In this document: piece after piece, positions 49,026 to 59,761 of the stretch
How positions within the stretch are numbered: the stretch's first letter is position 1
How the letters are laid out: the number at the start of each line of letters is the position of its first letter
The notes under the pieces: model-generated
The model's input: only the letters and a program-made list of their open reading frames with translations
Told to the model about the DNA's origin: nothing
Databases searched by the model: none
NCBI RefSeq assembly: GCF_029867415.1
Contig: NC_081185.1
Span: 123,198,920-123,262,919, forward strand
Origin: Vicia villosa
Lineage: Eukaryota > Streptophyta > Magnoliopsida > Fabales > Fabaceae
Direction: 5' to 3'
Length of the DNA: 64,000 nt
Position numbers and translations under genes: made by a program

Positions 49026-49618
49026 ACAACCAAGACACACAACTTGATCTATTTATATTTCTTCTTATATTATTATTATTACATACCCATTTATTTACAT
49101 TTCATCTTATATCATTACACAGTCATCTGATAGAAAATTAAAATTATATAGCTTATTTGTTTTGCGTATTTCAATTATAACTTTCAGTAAACGCGTGAAA
49201 CTTAATAATTGAGTTTTTTACCATAAAAAATTAAAACTATTTTTTAAACACATTATATTTATGTACAATTTCATAATAAATACATATTTTGTAAGTTGGC
49301 ATTTTTCTATTAATTCTTTATTTGAGATAAAACTCACTGATAAGGAATATTGTAACTTTGTAAGTTTGTCGGTATAAGGAAGATTCTCTATATTTAATTA
49401 TAGTGTGAAAATGTATGTTGTCAAGTAAAGAAAAGTAAGAGTTCAAAATTAAAACGTAATGCTAAAATCAGGAAAACTAATATAAATAATTAAGTAAATT
49501 AAAAAAAGAAAAAATGAAGAAGTAGTTTTATGAAATGGTTAAGGCTCTATATAAAGATGGTACTCGAGTGATACAATGCTTAACACGACAGATCCTCTCT
49601 AATTGTGATATCAAAAAG
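49026..49618 (+). promoter_or_regulatory. Spacer and promoter of copy A2
   Basis: Array spacer with TATA box TATATAAA at 49548-49555, inside the conserved block before the ATG. Confidence 0.6.
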
Positions 49619-49889
49619 ATGGCTAGAATTATGTTTTTAGTGTTGTTGTTGTTAGCTGCTACTTCATGCATGATAGCTGCTCCTGAATCCAAATGTCCAT
49701 CACTCATTGGCAATGTTGTAGCATAGATTTTGACTCGCTGTAATAACTCAATCACCAAGATTTGGTCCATTATTCCACCTTCTCATATTCGTTGTGAAGG
49801 AATAAATGCAGTTGACATCAACTACCTCTACAACAAGACACCCAAATATTTTGATGATATGGTCAATATGAAAAAAATTCTGAATGTGG
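49619..49889 (+). pseudogene. Cysteine-rich gene copy A2, 5' part, nonsense and truncated by LTR
   Basis: Frame from ATG 49619; TAG at 49724-49726 replaces Gln36 (CAG in A1, TAG also in A3). Coding similarity stops at 49889, where family E begins. Compared with A3, about 31 bp including the LTR junction and left TSD are missing, so a small deletion followed the insertion. Confidence 0.8.
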
Positions 49890-51174
49890 TGATAAGTGCC
49901 AAAATGTTGTTATTTTGTGTATATAAATAGTTGCACTTATCGATACTTTTTGTTAATACCGTTTGAATAATTCTCTGTTTTAAGTAATTTCGTATCTTTG
50001 AGTTTTGTTACGTTTTTGTGTAAATATGTACTGTTTGATAGTTTTGTTGTATTTTTGAAGGTTTTATTGCATTGTCGGAGCCTCGAGGAATAAAGTATCT
50101 AAGACACGACTGCTTGAGCATTTTTGAAGAAATTAAGTTGTTGTTCTGGTGTAGGGCGCGTTGCGTGCGGAAGCGCGCGTCGCGCGCTATAGGAGTAAAA
50201 TGAATGATTTTGGCAGAAGTTTTGGCGCTTCGCCCAGACTTAGGGCGTGTCGCGCGCTGTATTGTGGTTTGGTACATTACGTGATAGGACGCATCACACG
50301 CTGTAGGGCACGTCGCGCGCTCTGCAAAATTTTGTTTTTGTATAAATAGACAGCTTTGTTTTAGTTAGGGTTTATCATCTCTTCTTGCAAAATTAAGTTG
50401 AGCTCTAATCCATTCTTTGTAGTTTATAGGTTCAAGCAACACCATTGGGTGTCTCATCATGTCGATTTAGCTCGGGTGGTCTCCGATTGTGTCGACAAAC
50501 ACGAGAAGTTTCCGCTTATTCTTCTTCTTCCCTGTGACCCATTCCAATGGTGGGGTTTGTATGTATATTTTTCCTCTCTTATATGTATATTTGTTGATCT
50601 TGGGATCGTTTATATATTCGCTTTACAAATCATCATTGTTGTTGTTCTTGATCTTTTTGCTTAAATGCTTCAGATTTGTGTTGTTGCAGAAATGGACATC
50701 ATAGATCTTGATTTGGAATGATATTTGTTAGTTTCTAGGTTTCAGACATGGATTTAGAGATAATAATCGTAATGGGTATCGATTTTAATGCATCTATGTT
50801 GTTTGTGTCAGTGGAGAAATCGTTGATGTGAATAATATGGTTGAGCTTTCGTTGGTGTTGCAGAAATGGACACTGATGTGGCGTCTCGAATGATGCCTGG
50901 TGATGTTGATGCGTATTGTGAGTGTTGAGCGATAGATCTTCAAATTTAAGTATTCGATGGGTTAAGTAGAAATACGTTTCCAGACTGAATTCGCTTAAGC
51001 TACAATAGATTGTTTATTTGCTTTTATTTATTTTTCCCCCATTTTCCTTTCCGCACCCAATCATGAAACTTAGAATGCGAGATAGTCGAACGACAGTTTT
51101 CTCAACAAATCTCTATGGACACGACAATTCTCGGATAAATATTTCCAAAACTTTTATTGCTTGCCGCTCCAACA
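49890..51174 (+). repeat. 5' LTR of family E in copy A2
   Basis: 1,285 bp, TGATAAGTGCC...CGCTCCAACA. A PBS-like TAGCGCCGTTGCTGGGGA (51178-51195) follows, two mismatches from tRNA-Asp type. TATA box TATAAATA near 50341. It differs visibly from the LTR at 46586 and matches that at 59762 closely. Confidence 0.87.
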
Positions 51175-53265
51175 AAATAGCGCCGTTGCTGGGGATTGGT
51201 TTTGAGATTAATCGCATTGTGGTGGTTTCGTGTTTTAAGTTTCATAAATATGTCCATATCGTATATTTTGTGCATAGACGCATACTTGTATAGTTATACT
51301 TGCTTCGTTTTGTTTGGTTAACTTACTAAACAAGTTGAACTCGGATTAGCTCTTAAATGACATATCTTCACTTTTCAACTTGTTTAGTCAATTTTAATGT
51401 TCCGTTGTAAATTGGTGTTTTTACACATACTTGTATTTATTGTTGCTTTTGATTCGTTTGTTATGTGTTTGGGAAGGACATTTTCTTTAGGTGGCTTTGA
51501 GGCGAAAGTATTGGCGTACCGCGAGGGAGTTTCTTTCCATTCGTGAAACAGTAAAAGGCGTCGAGCTAACGACATAAAACGAGCGCTTGTTGGGAGGCAC
51601 CCCAACGATTTTATTTTTCTGTTTTAATTTTCTGTAAATGAGTATTATGGGTGTTAAGTGGTGGCACACTGGAAATTCTGTTTTTCTAAACTGGTTTGGG
51701 TTTTCAAGTGTAGCGCGCGTCGTGCGCAAAGTGGCGCGTCGCGCGGCCTCGAAGCTGAAGAGCTTGGGTTGGCAGAACTTAGCACGCGTCGCGCGGTCTT
51801 GAGGGCGCGTCGCGCGGTCTTGAGGGCGCGTCGCGCGCTCTGTTGCTTTTGGCCAGTGAATTCTTTTTAATGGTTCGCTCGGGTCGCCTTTTTCCAACTT
51901 ACACCAAGGCTTTATAGTATAGTATTTTATAGTTTTATTTTTTAATTCTTTTGTTGTTGTTTAGACTCAAATTTTGGTCTGATTACATGGAGTCGCAATT
52001 GGTAATTCTCTTATTTTGATTGATTCAACATGCCGGTTGTGCGGTAGTGATTGTTCGAATTTGTACATATCAAGGTACTCGTTTATCGCTTTCTATAGCA
52101 TAACATGTTTAGGATACTTTTCATTGTACAATTTTCATATTATTCATTCTTTTTGCATAACTTGCTCATGATTTGAATCACATTAGTTTCCCCTTTTAAC
52201 CATTAATGTGAGGTGGCTTTCCATTGTGTACATATGCGAGTAACCGGCATTTCTTATTTTGACTGGATATTATTATGTTTAATCTGTCATTTGTATTGAT
52301 TTTGTGAATGCACGAAAGTGATCAAGGCACTTGTTTGATTTTGAGCATAACTACCATAGTCAAATGTTAATTTACCTTGTGAGTGTATGACCATTCGTAA
52401 CCCCTTTGAACCTTTTTGTCATTGTCCATTTTGTTTTTGAACTTGAAACATAGCTCACCTTTTATAGGGATGTTTGATTCTTTGTTTTCTTGAACCTCAA
52501 CTATGATTTATAGTGTGAATTTTTACCTTGCCTTAGAAAGTAGGGAGTATTCGTATTATGATGATGGTTGTATTCAAGTTGGGGAGAGGATGTTTATCTA
52601 CTTATATTGTGGTTGATATGAGGTTGTGAAAAGAAAAAGAAAAGAAAGAAAGAAAAGAAAAAGAAGAAGAAGAAGAAGAAGAAGAAGAAGAAGAAGAAGA
52701 AGAATAAATAAAGAAAAAAGTGAAAAAGTGAAAAAGAAAGAAAAGAAAAATAAATAAAAAAAGAAAAAAGAGAAAAAGTTTGAAAAATGAAAATAACAAA
52801 AAGAGTTGTAGAATAAAATTGTGCTAATAAGTTTTGTGTTTGATTTGAAACTTGTGATGAAGAAGAGAGTTGGATTGAAATTATATTGTTTGAAACTTTG
52901 TGGAAGTAATTACTCCCTTTGGTTTAGGCAAGTTTTTGTTTCAATTAGCTTTAGGACTGATCACTTGTTTGTTAACCGAGCCACGTTACAATCTTTAAAG
53001 CCCTTGTGATTCGTGTTGTTGCATTCTCAATACTGTTTTTGGATGAGTGCATAATTTTGTCTATTTTTTGCAAGATTGTTGGATGAGTGTTCAAAGTCCT
53101 CACCTTTCGGTGTTTTTCATCTACCGATGAGTTTTTGATAGGCGTGATTCATGATCGAGCTTGTTTTGTTTTAGAATGTTATGTATGATTTTTGTACTTA
53201 GGATTCTTGTCGTTTTCATGTTGTCGTTGTAGGATTTTGGTAAGTATTTACTTTGTTCGTACGTA
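51175..53265 (+). other. Family-E internal region in copy A2, non-coding
   Basis: 2,091 bp, with no supported coding frame. Holds three to four GCGCGTCGCGCG-type words (51715-51840), the GGGGAGAGG block and a poly-GA tract with (GAA)n (52627-52790). It is homologous to the - strand internal regions at 12349-14141 and 15465-17255. Its 3' end is cut by the family-F LTR. Confidence 0.75.
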
Positions 53266-54750
53266 TGTAGCAACCTGCTTAAAATTTACATTAAAACGGA
53301 GTCGCCACCCACTTTATTTGGGCAAGTGAGGAACCCTTAAAATAAGAGATATGGGTAAGTAGGTAAATTAGGCAAAGGGAAGGTGTTAGGCACCCTTTGC
53401 CTCCCTTGTACTCAAGGAGACCCATTTAGCCTTTAGATTTTATAAAAAGGTTTTGACAATTGTTGACTAATAAATTAAAAATAATATGTCTTTGGCCAAA
53501 AGGGCAAAACCTCAAATTTTTGGATGGGGTCATTGTCAGATTGAGACAACAATGACCATGGCTAAGACAAAACATATAGCAAGAATAAAAGTAAAACATA
53601 TCAAGAATAAAATAGTGACCTCAATGCATCATCATTGGCGAAAAAAGAGGAACGATAATAAAAAAACGTTTTTAAATAAAAGGGTGGCCAAAAGGATAAA
53701 AGCTTAAAGGTTTTAATATGGTCATTGTCAGATCGAGACAACAACGACCAAAGGCCAAAACCATGTGACCATATGTAGTGAAAAAAAATAGGTCATTGTC
53801 AGATCAAGACAACAATGGCCCGAAACCCCTTTTTGGGGGAGGCCTCATAGGTAATCATCGGCCAAAAAACCCTTTTTTGGGGAGGGCTCAAAGGTAATCA
53901 TCGGCCTAAAATTTGAGTTTGAGTTGAGGGATTTGATTTTGAAAGGGGGAAAGGGTTTGTCGGCCGTTGTCAGTTAATCGACAACGGCGGGTTAGGGTTG
54001 TTCAAGACAACCCTAAGACAAACCCTCGGAGGGAGAAGAGAAGCGTAGTAAAAAAAATTGAAAAAAAAAGGTATGTGATGTGAATGTGTAAAATTGTACG
54101 TGAAAGTGAAAAAGGTCCTCCAAATAGGATTGTCAAAGGTCCTATTTATAATGGGAAATTTAGGTTAAAAATCCCAAAAAAGAAATAAGCCATATCCAAA
54201 AGCCCAACAACCCATTTTTTGAAAATTGGTAAAAATAGGAGAAAAAGTGTAAAAATGTCACTCATGGGATTCGAACCCGCGACTTCTTATTTGCAAGTCT
54301 TGCTTCCTTACCAATTGTGCTATGTTATTTATTTATAATAAAAATCCAATTGAAAGTGTATGAAGCATAGACAAATATTTTCTATTTATTAAGATATAAA
54401 TAGTTTAAGAGTAAACTATTATACTTTTGATAGAAACAAATGATTACAAAAATCCAAAATATTGTAGATAAACCGAGGAAGTTTATAAAACCCAAGTTTA
54501 AAAATAATTTTGAATCCTAAAATTGGGCCTCATATTCTTATGAATAATAAGCCCAATTAAATACACACTTTTACTTAATGTATACTCCTATCTTTTGAAT
54601 TGGACAATTTAGAGAATGGTTACTCTTTTGAAATGGGCTTGCCAATCAAGATGTCAAGCCCACTAGTTTGATATACACCCCTTGTAGAATTTGTACTACA
54701 TCCCTGTTAATAAAATGTAATAGAAATAGGGCAAATTTTGGGGTATGACA
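53266..54750 (+). mobile_element. LTR of family F, 1,485 bp
   Basis: Starts TGTAGCAACCTGC and ends GGGGTATGACA. The GGAGTCGCCACCCACTTTAT and GGTGTTAGGCACCC boxes are, from memory, common to a widespread class of plant LTRs. It contains repeated GGTCATTGTCAGAT words. Followed by GCTGCCCCTATTTAATT, which begins its internal part. No second LTR or TSD can be read because satellite DNA follows. A second copy starts at 63089. Confidence 0.7.
54262..54332 (-). other. tRNA-like segment in family-F LTR
   Basis: On -, TAGCACAATTGGTAAGG resembles a Pol III A box and GGGTTCGAATCCC a B box, about 35 bp apart, with a GACTT/AAGTC stem between. No matching 7-bp acceptor stem is present, so it is not a working tRNA gene; it may be a tRNA-derived (SINE head) remnant. 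Confidence 0.45.
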
Positions 54751-54934
54751 GCTGCCCCTATTTAATTATTCTTGGATCGAATGGCGTGAGAATACGCCAG
54801 TCTCACGCTTTTCGGATTGAAGAGTGATTAAATAATGGAAGACCCCTAAATTTACCTTGTACGTGTATAGGAGAGATGTAAAGAATTATCTTGCTAAAGC
54901 TTGAGACTTACATAGCGAAGATTCGAAATTTCTT
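54751..54934 (+). other. Start of family-F internal region
   Basis: 184 bp between the LTR end and the satellite. Contains the inverted pair GCGTGAG...CTCACGC (near 54784-54808). No gene. Confidence 0.5.
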
Positions 54935-56478
54935 GCATTAAGGACTCGCCTGCTATAGTTCTAGTGAGCTTACTTGCGTATTAAAGGATTCACCTTCTAT
55001 AGTTTTAGCGAGCTTACCTGCGTATTAAAGGAATCACCTCCTAGAGTTCTAGCAAGCTACCTGCGTAAAGAATTCACTTACTATAGTTCTAGCAAGCTAC
55101 TTGCGTAAAAGATTCACCTGCTATGGTTCTAGCAAACTACATGCATAAAGGACTCACCTATTATAGTTCTAGCAAGCTATCTGCATAAAAGAATCACCTG
55201 CTATAGTTCTAGCAAGCTACCTGCATAAAGGATTCACCTGCTATAGTAATAGCAAGCTACCTGCATAAAGGGCTCACCTGTTACAATTCTAGCAAGCTAC
55301 CTGCGTAAAGGATTCACCTGCTACAGTTCTAGCAAGCTACCTGCGTAAAGGATTCAGCTATGGTTCTAGCAAGCTTTCCTGGATATTAAAAGATTCACCT
55401 ACTATGGTTCTAGCAAGCTACCTGCGTAGTAAAGGATTCACCTGCTATAGTTCTAGCAAGCTACCTGCGTATTAAAGGATTCACCTGCTATAATTCTAGC
55501 AAGCTACCTGCGTATCAAAGGATTCACCTGCTATAGTTCTAGCAAGCTTACCTGCATAAAAGGATTCACCTGCTATAGTTCTAGCAAGCTACCTGCGTAA
55601 AGGATTCACCTGTTATGGTTCTAGCAAGCTTCCTCCATAAAGGATTTACCTGCTATAGTTCTAGCAAGCTACCTGCATAAAGGATTCACCTGCTATAGTT
55701 CTAGCAAGCTACCTGCATAAAGGGTTCACCTGTTACAGTTCTAGCAAGCTACCTGCGTAAAGGATTCACCTGCTACAGTTCTAGCAAGCTACCTGCATAA
55801 AGGATTAAGCTATGGTTCTAGCAAGCTTTCCTGCATATTAAAGGATTCACCTGCTATGGTTCTAGCAAGCTACCTGCGTATTAAAGGATTCACCTGCTAT
55901 AGATCTAGCAAGCTACATGCGTATTAAAGGATTCACCTGCTATAGTTCTAGCAAGCTACCTGCGTATCAAAGGATTCACCTGCTATAGTTCTAGCAAGCT
56001 TACCTGCATAAAAGGATTCACCTGCTATAGTTCTAGCAAGCTACCTGCGTAAAAGATTCACCTATTATGGTTCTAGCAAGCTACCTCCATAAAGGATTTA
56101 CCTGCTATAGTTCTAGCAAGCTACCTGCATAAAGGATTCACCTGCTATAGTTCTAGCAAGCTACCTACATAAAGAAGTCACCTGCTATAGTTCTAGCAAG
56201 CTACTTGCATAAAGGGTTCACCTGATATAGTTCTAGCAAGCTACCTGCGTAAAGGATTCACCTGATATAGTTCTAGCAAGCTACCTGCGTAAAGGATTCA
56301 CCTGCTATGGTTCTAGCAAGCTACCTGTGTATTAAAGGATTCACTTGTTATAGTTCTAGCAAGCTTATCTGCATAAAAAAGATTCACCTGCTATAGTGCT
56401 AGCAAGCTTATCTGCATAAAAAGATTCACCTGCTATAGTGCTAGCAAGATCATCTGCGTAAAAATATTCACCTACTAT
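54935..56478 (+). repeat. Satellite array, 40-44-bp monomer, about 37 units
   Basis: Monomer approximates AAAGGATTCACCTGCTATAG + TTCTAGCAAGCTACCTGCGT, with ATTAAAGG-bearing longer forms. A shortened unit (GGATT(C/A)AGCTATGG) recurs at about 55351 and 55803, which shows a higher-order repeat of about 452 bp. It lies inside what was family-F internal sequence. No coding frame is supported. Confidence 0.93.
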
Positions 56479-57680
56479 CGTTTGAATAATTCCCCGTTTT
56501 GTGTAATTTCGTATACTTTGAGTTTTGTTTCATTTTTGTGTAAATATGTACCAATTGATAGTTTTATTGTATTTTTGTAGGTTTTATTGCGTTGTTGGAG
56601 CCTCAGGGAATAAAGTTTCGCAGACGTGGCTGCGAGAGCGTTTTTGAAGAAATAAAGTTGATGTTCTGGTGTGGGGCACGTTGCGCGAGGGAGGGCGCGT
56701 CGCGCGCTGTAGGAGCAAAAAGAATATTTTTTGCAGAAGCTTCAGCGCGTCGCGCGGACCTAGGGCGCGTCGTGCGCTGTAGGGCGGTTTGGTACATTAA
56801 ATGATAGGGCTCGTCCCGCGCTCTGCAAACTTTTGTTTTTGTATAAATAGACAGCTTTGTTTTAGTTAGGGTTTATCACCTCTCCTTGGACAAAGTTAAG
56901 CTCTAGTCCATTCTTTGCAGTTTAGAGGTTCAAGCAACATCATTGGGTGTTTCATCATGTCGATTAGCTTGGGTGGTCTCCGATTGTGCCGACAAACACG
57001 AGAAGTTTCCACTTGTTCTTCTTCTTCCATGTGACCCAATCCAATGGTGGGGTTTGTATGTATATTTTTCCTCTCTTGTATGTATATTTGTTGATCTTGG
57101 GATCGTTTATATATTCGTTTTACAAATCATCATTGTTGTTGTTCTTGATCTTTTTGCTTAAATACTTCAGATTTGTGTTGTTGCAGAAATGGACATCATA
57201 GATCTTGATTAGGAATGATATATGTTAGTTTCTAGGTTTTAGACATGGATTTAGAGCTAATAACTGTAATGGGTATTGATTTTAATGCTTCTGTGTTGTT
57301 TGTGTCGGTGGAGAAATCGTTGATGTGAATAGTACGATTGAGCTTTCGTCGGTGTTACAGAAATGGACATTGATGTGGCGTCTCAAATGATGCATGGTGA
57401 TGTTGACGCGTATTGTGAGTGTTGAGCGATAGATCTTCAGATTTAAGTATTCGACGAGTTAAGTAGAGATACGATTCCAGACTGAATTCTCTTAAGCTAC
57501 AATAGATTGTTTATTTACTTTTATTTATTTTTCCCGCATTTTCCTTTCCGCACCAAATCATGAAACTTAGAACCCGAGATAGTCGAACGAAAGTTTATCT
57601 CAACCAATCTCTATGGACACGATAATTCCTGGATAAATATTTCCAAAACTTTTGTTGCTTGTCGCTCTACCGCTCCAACA
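56479..57680 (+). repeat. Family-E LTR, 5'-truncated, at the duplication junction
   Basis: Begins abruptly at CGTTTGAATAATTCC, equal to position 46656 of the solo LTR in A1, and follows it to CCGCTCCAACA. The first 70 bp of the LTR are absent and satellite abuts it. TATA box TATAAATA near 56841. TSD-like CTCCA follows. Confidence 0.85.
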
Positions 57681-57836
57681 CTCCACCAGAAGACAACTGT
57701 GGAAGTAATTATGTTCTCTATAATTTCTTACTATACAAACTAAATTTACTTTTTATTCTATGAATTTTGGATAGTAAATTTTTTTAATTGTTCCATTATT
57801 TCAGGTTATGTTATTCCTCCTCCTCTCAAACTATGA
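57681..57836 (+). pseudogene. Cysteine-rich gene, type A, 3' part only
   Basis: End of exon 1 (57681-57704, encoding the DNC segment), an intron, and exon 2 (57805-57836) ending TGA 57834-57836. It corresponds to 47859-48014 of A1 with small changes (CCAGAAG, CTCAAACTATGA), and is best read as the duplicate of A1's 3' half. Confidence 0.78.
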
Positions 57837-58418
57837 ACAACCAAGACACACAACTTGATATATTTATATTTCATCTTATATTATTATTATTATTACATAC
57901 CCATCAATTTACATTTTATCTTATATCATTACATAGCCATCTTATAGAAAATTAAAATTATATAGGTTATTTACTTTACGTATTTCAATTATAACTTTCG
58001 TAAACGTGTGAAACTTAATAGTTGAGTCTTTTACTATAAAAAATTAAAACTATTTTTTAAACATATTATATTTATGTACAATGTCATAATAAAGGCATAT
58101 TTTTCAAGTTGGCATTTTTCTATTATTTCATTATTTGAGATAAAACTTACTGATAACGAACATTGTAACTTTCTAAGTTTGTCAGTATAAGGAAGATTCT
58201 CTAGATTTAATTGTAGTGTGAAAATGTATGTTGCCAAGTAAAGAAAAGTAAGAGTTTAAAATGAAAACGTAATGCTAAAATTAGGAAAACTAAAATAAAT
58301 AATTAAGTAAATTAAAAAAAAAAGTAGTTTTATGAGATGGTTAAGGCTCTATATAAAGATGGTACTCGAGTGATACAATGCTTAACACGACAAATCCTCT
58401 AATTGTGATATCGAAAAG
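57837..58418 (+). promoter_or_regulatory. Spacer and promoter of copy B2
   Basis: Parallel to 48015-48594, including CCCATCAATTTACATT. TATA box TATATAAA at 58350-58357. Confidence 0.6.
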
Positions 58419-58870
58419 ATGACTAGAATTATGTTTTTAATGTTGTTTTTGTTAGCTGCTGCTTCATGCATGATAGCTGCTCCTGAATCCAAATGTCCAA
58501 CATTCATTGGCAATATTGTCGCACAGATTCTGACCCGCTGTAGTAACTCAATCATCAACATTGGGTCCTTTATTCCACCTTCTTAATATCGTTGTGAAGG
58601 AATAAATGCAGTTGACATTAACTGCCTCTGCAACAAGACAACCAAATATTTTGATGATATGGTCAATAAGAAAAATATTCTGGATGTGGCTGCTTCTTGT
58701 GGGTACACAATTCCTCCACCAAGAGACAACTGTGGAAGTAATTATGTTCTCTATAATTTCTTAATATACAAACTAAATTTACTTTTTATTCTATGAATTT
58801 TGGATGATACCTTTTTTTTAGTTGTTCCATTGTTTCAGGTTATGTTATTCCTCCTCCTCTCAAGCCATGA
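58419..58870 (+). pseudogene. Cysteine-rich gene copy B2 (nonsense)
   Basis: Exon 1 is 58419-58737 and exon 2 is 58839-58870. The start reads MTRIMFLMLFLLAAASCMIA, and TAA is at codon 56 (58584-58586) as in B0 and B1. It lacks the signal-peptide deletion of B1, so that deletion happened after the 9.8-kb duplication or was repaired. The CLCNK segment and one extra Cys (DNC) are kept. Confidence 0.8.
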
Positions 58871-59461
58871 ATAACCAAGACACACAACTTGATCTATTTA
58901 TATTTCTTCTTATATTATTATTATTACATACCCATTTATTTACATTTCATCTTATATCATTACATAGTCATCTGATAGAAAATTAAAATTATATAGCTTA
59001 TTTGTTTTGCGTATTTCAATTATAACTTTCAGTAAACGCGTGAAACTTAATAATTGAGTTTTTTACCATAAAAAATTAAAACTATTTTTTAAACACATTA
59101 TATTAATGTACAATTTCATAATAAATACATATTTTGCAAGTTGGCATTTTTCTATTAATTCATTATTTGAGATAAAACTCACTGATAAGGAATATTGTAA
59201 CTTTGTAAGTTTGTCAGTATAAGGAAGATTCTCTATATTTAATTGTAGTGTGAAAATGTATGTTTTCAAGGAAAGAAAAGTAAGAGTTCAAAATTAAAAC
59301 GTAATGCTAAAATCAGGAAAACTAATATAAATAATTAAGTAAATTAAAAAAATAAAAGATGAAGAAGTAGTTTTATGAGATGGTTAAGGCTCTATATAAA
59401 GATGGTACTCGAGTGATACAATGCTTAACACGACAGATCCTCTAATTGTGATATCAAAAAG
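58871..59461 (+). promoter_or_regulatory. Spacer and promoter of copy A3
   Basis: Parallel to 49026-49618. TATA box TATATAAA at 59393-59400, 62 bp before the ATG. Confidence 0.6.
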
Positions 59462-59761
59462 ATGGCTAGAATTATGTTTTTAGTGTTGTTGTTGTTAGCT
59501 GCTACGTCATGCATGATAGCTGCTCCTGAATCCACATGTCCATCACTCAGTGGCAATGTTGTCGCATAGATTTTGACTCGCTGTAATAACTCAATCACCA
59601 ACATTGGGTCCATTATTCCACCTTCTCATATTCGTTGTGAAGGAATAAATGTAGTTGACATCAACTGCCTCTACAACAAAATACCGAAATATTTTGATGA
59701 TATGGTCAATATGAAAAAAATTCCGAATGTGGTTGCTTCTTGTGGGTCTATAATGCCTCCA
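59462..59761 (+). pseudogene. Cysteine-rich gene copy A3, nonsense, cut by LTR
   Basis: ATG 59462; TAG at 59567-59569 (codon 36, shared with A2), and the first mature Cys (26) is retained. After the stop the frame stays open to GSIMPP and CTCCA (59757-59761), where family E begins. This is the same site as in A1. The 3' part would lie right of the window. Confidence 0.8.

Noticed and set aside
54262..54332. A functional tRNA gene
   Set aside because: A and B boxes are present but no acceptor stem pairs, and the anticodon loop cannot be set.
54935..56478. Possible CRISPR-like array
   Set aside because: Units are head-to-tail 40-44-bp monomers with no unique spacers, in plant DNA; it is satellite.
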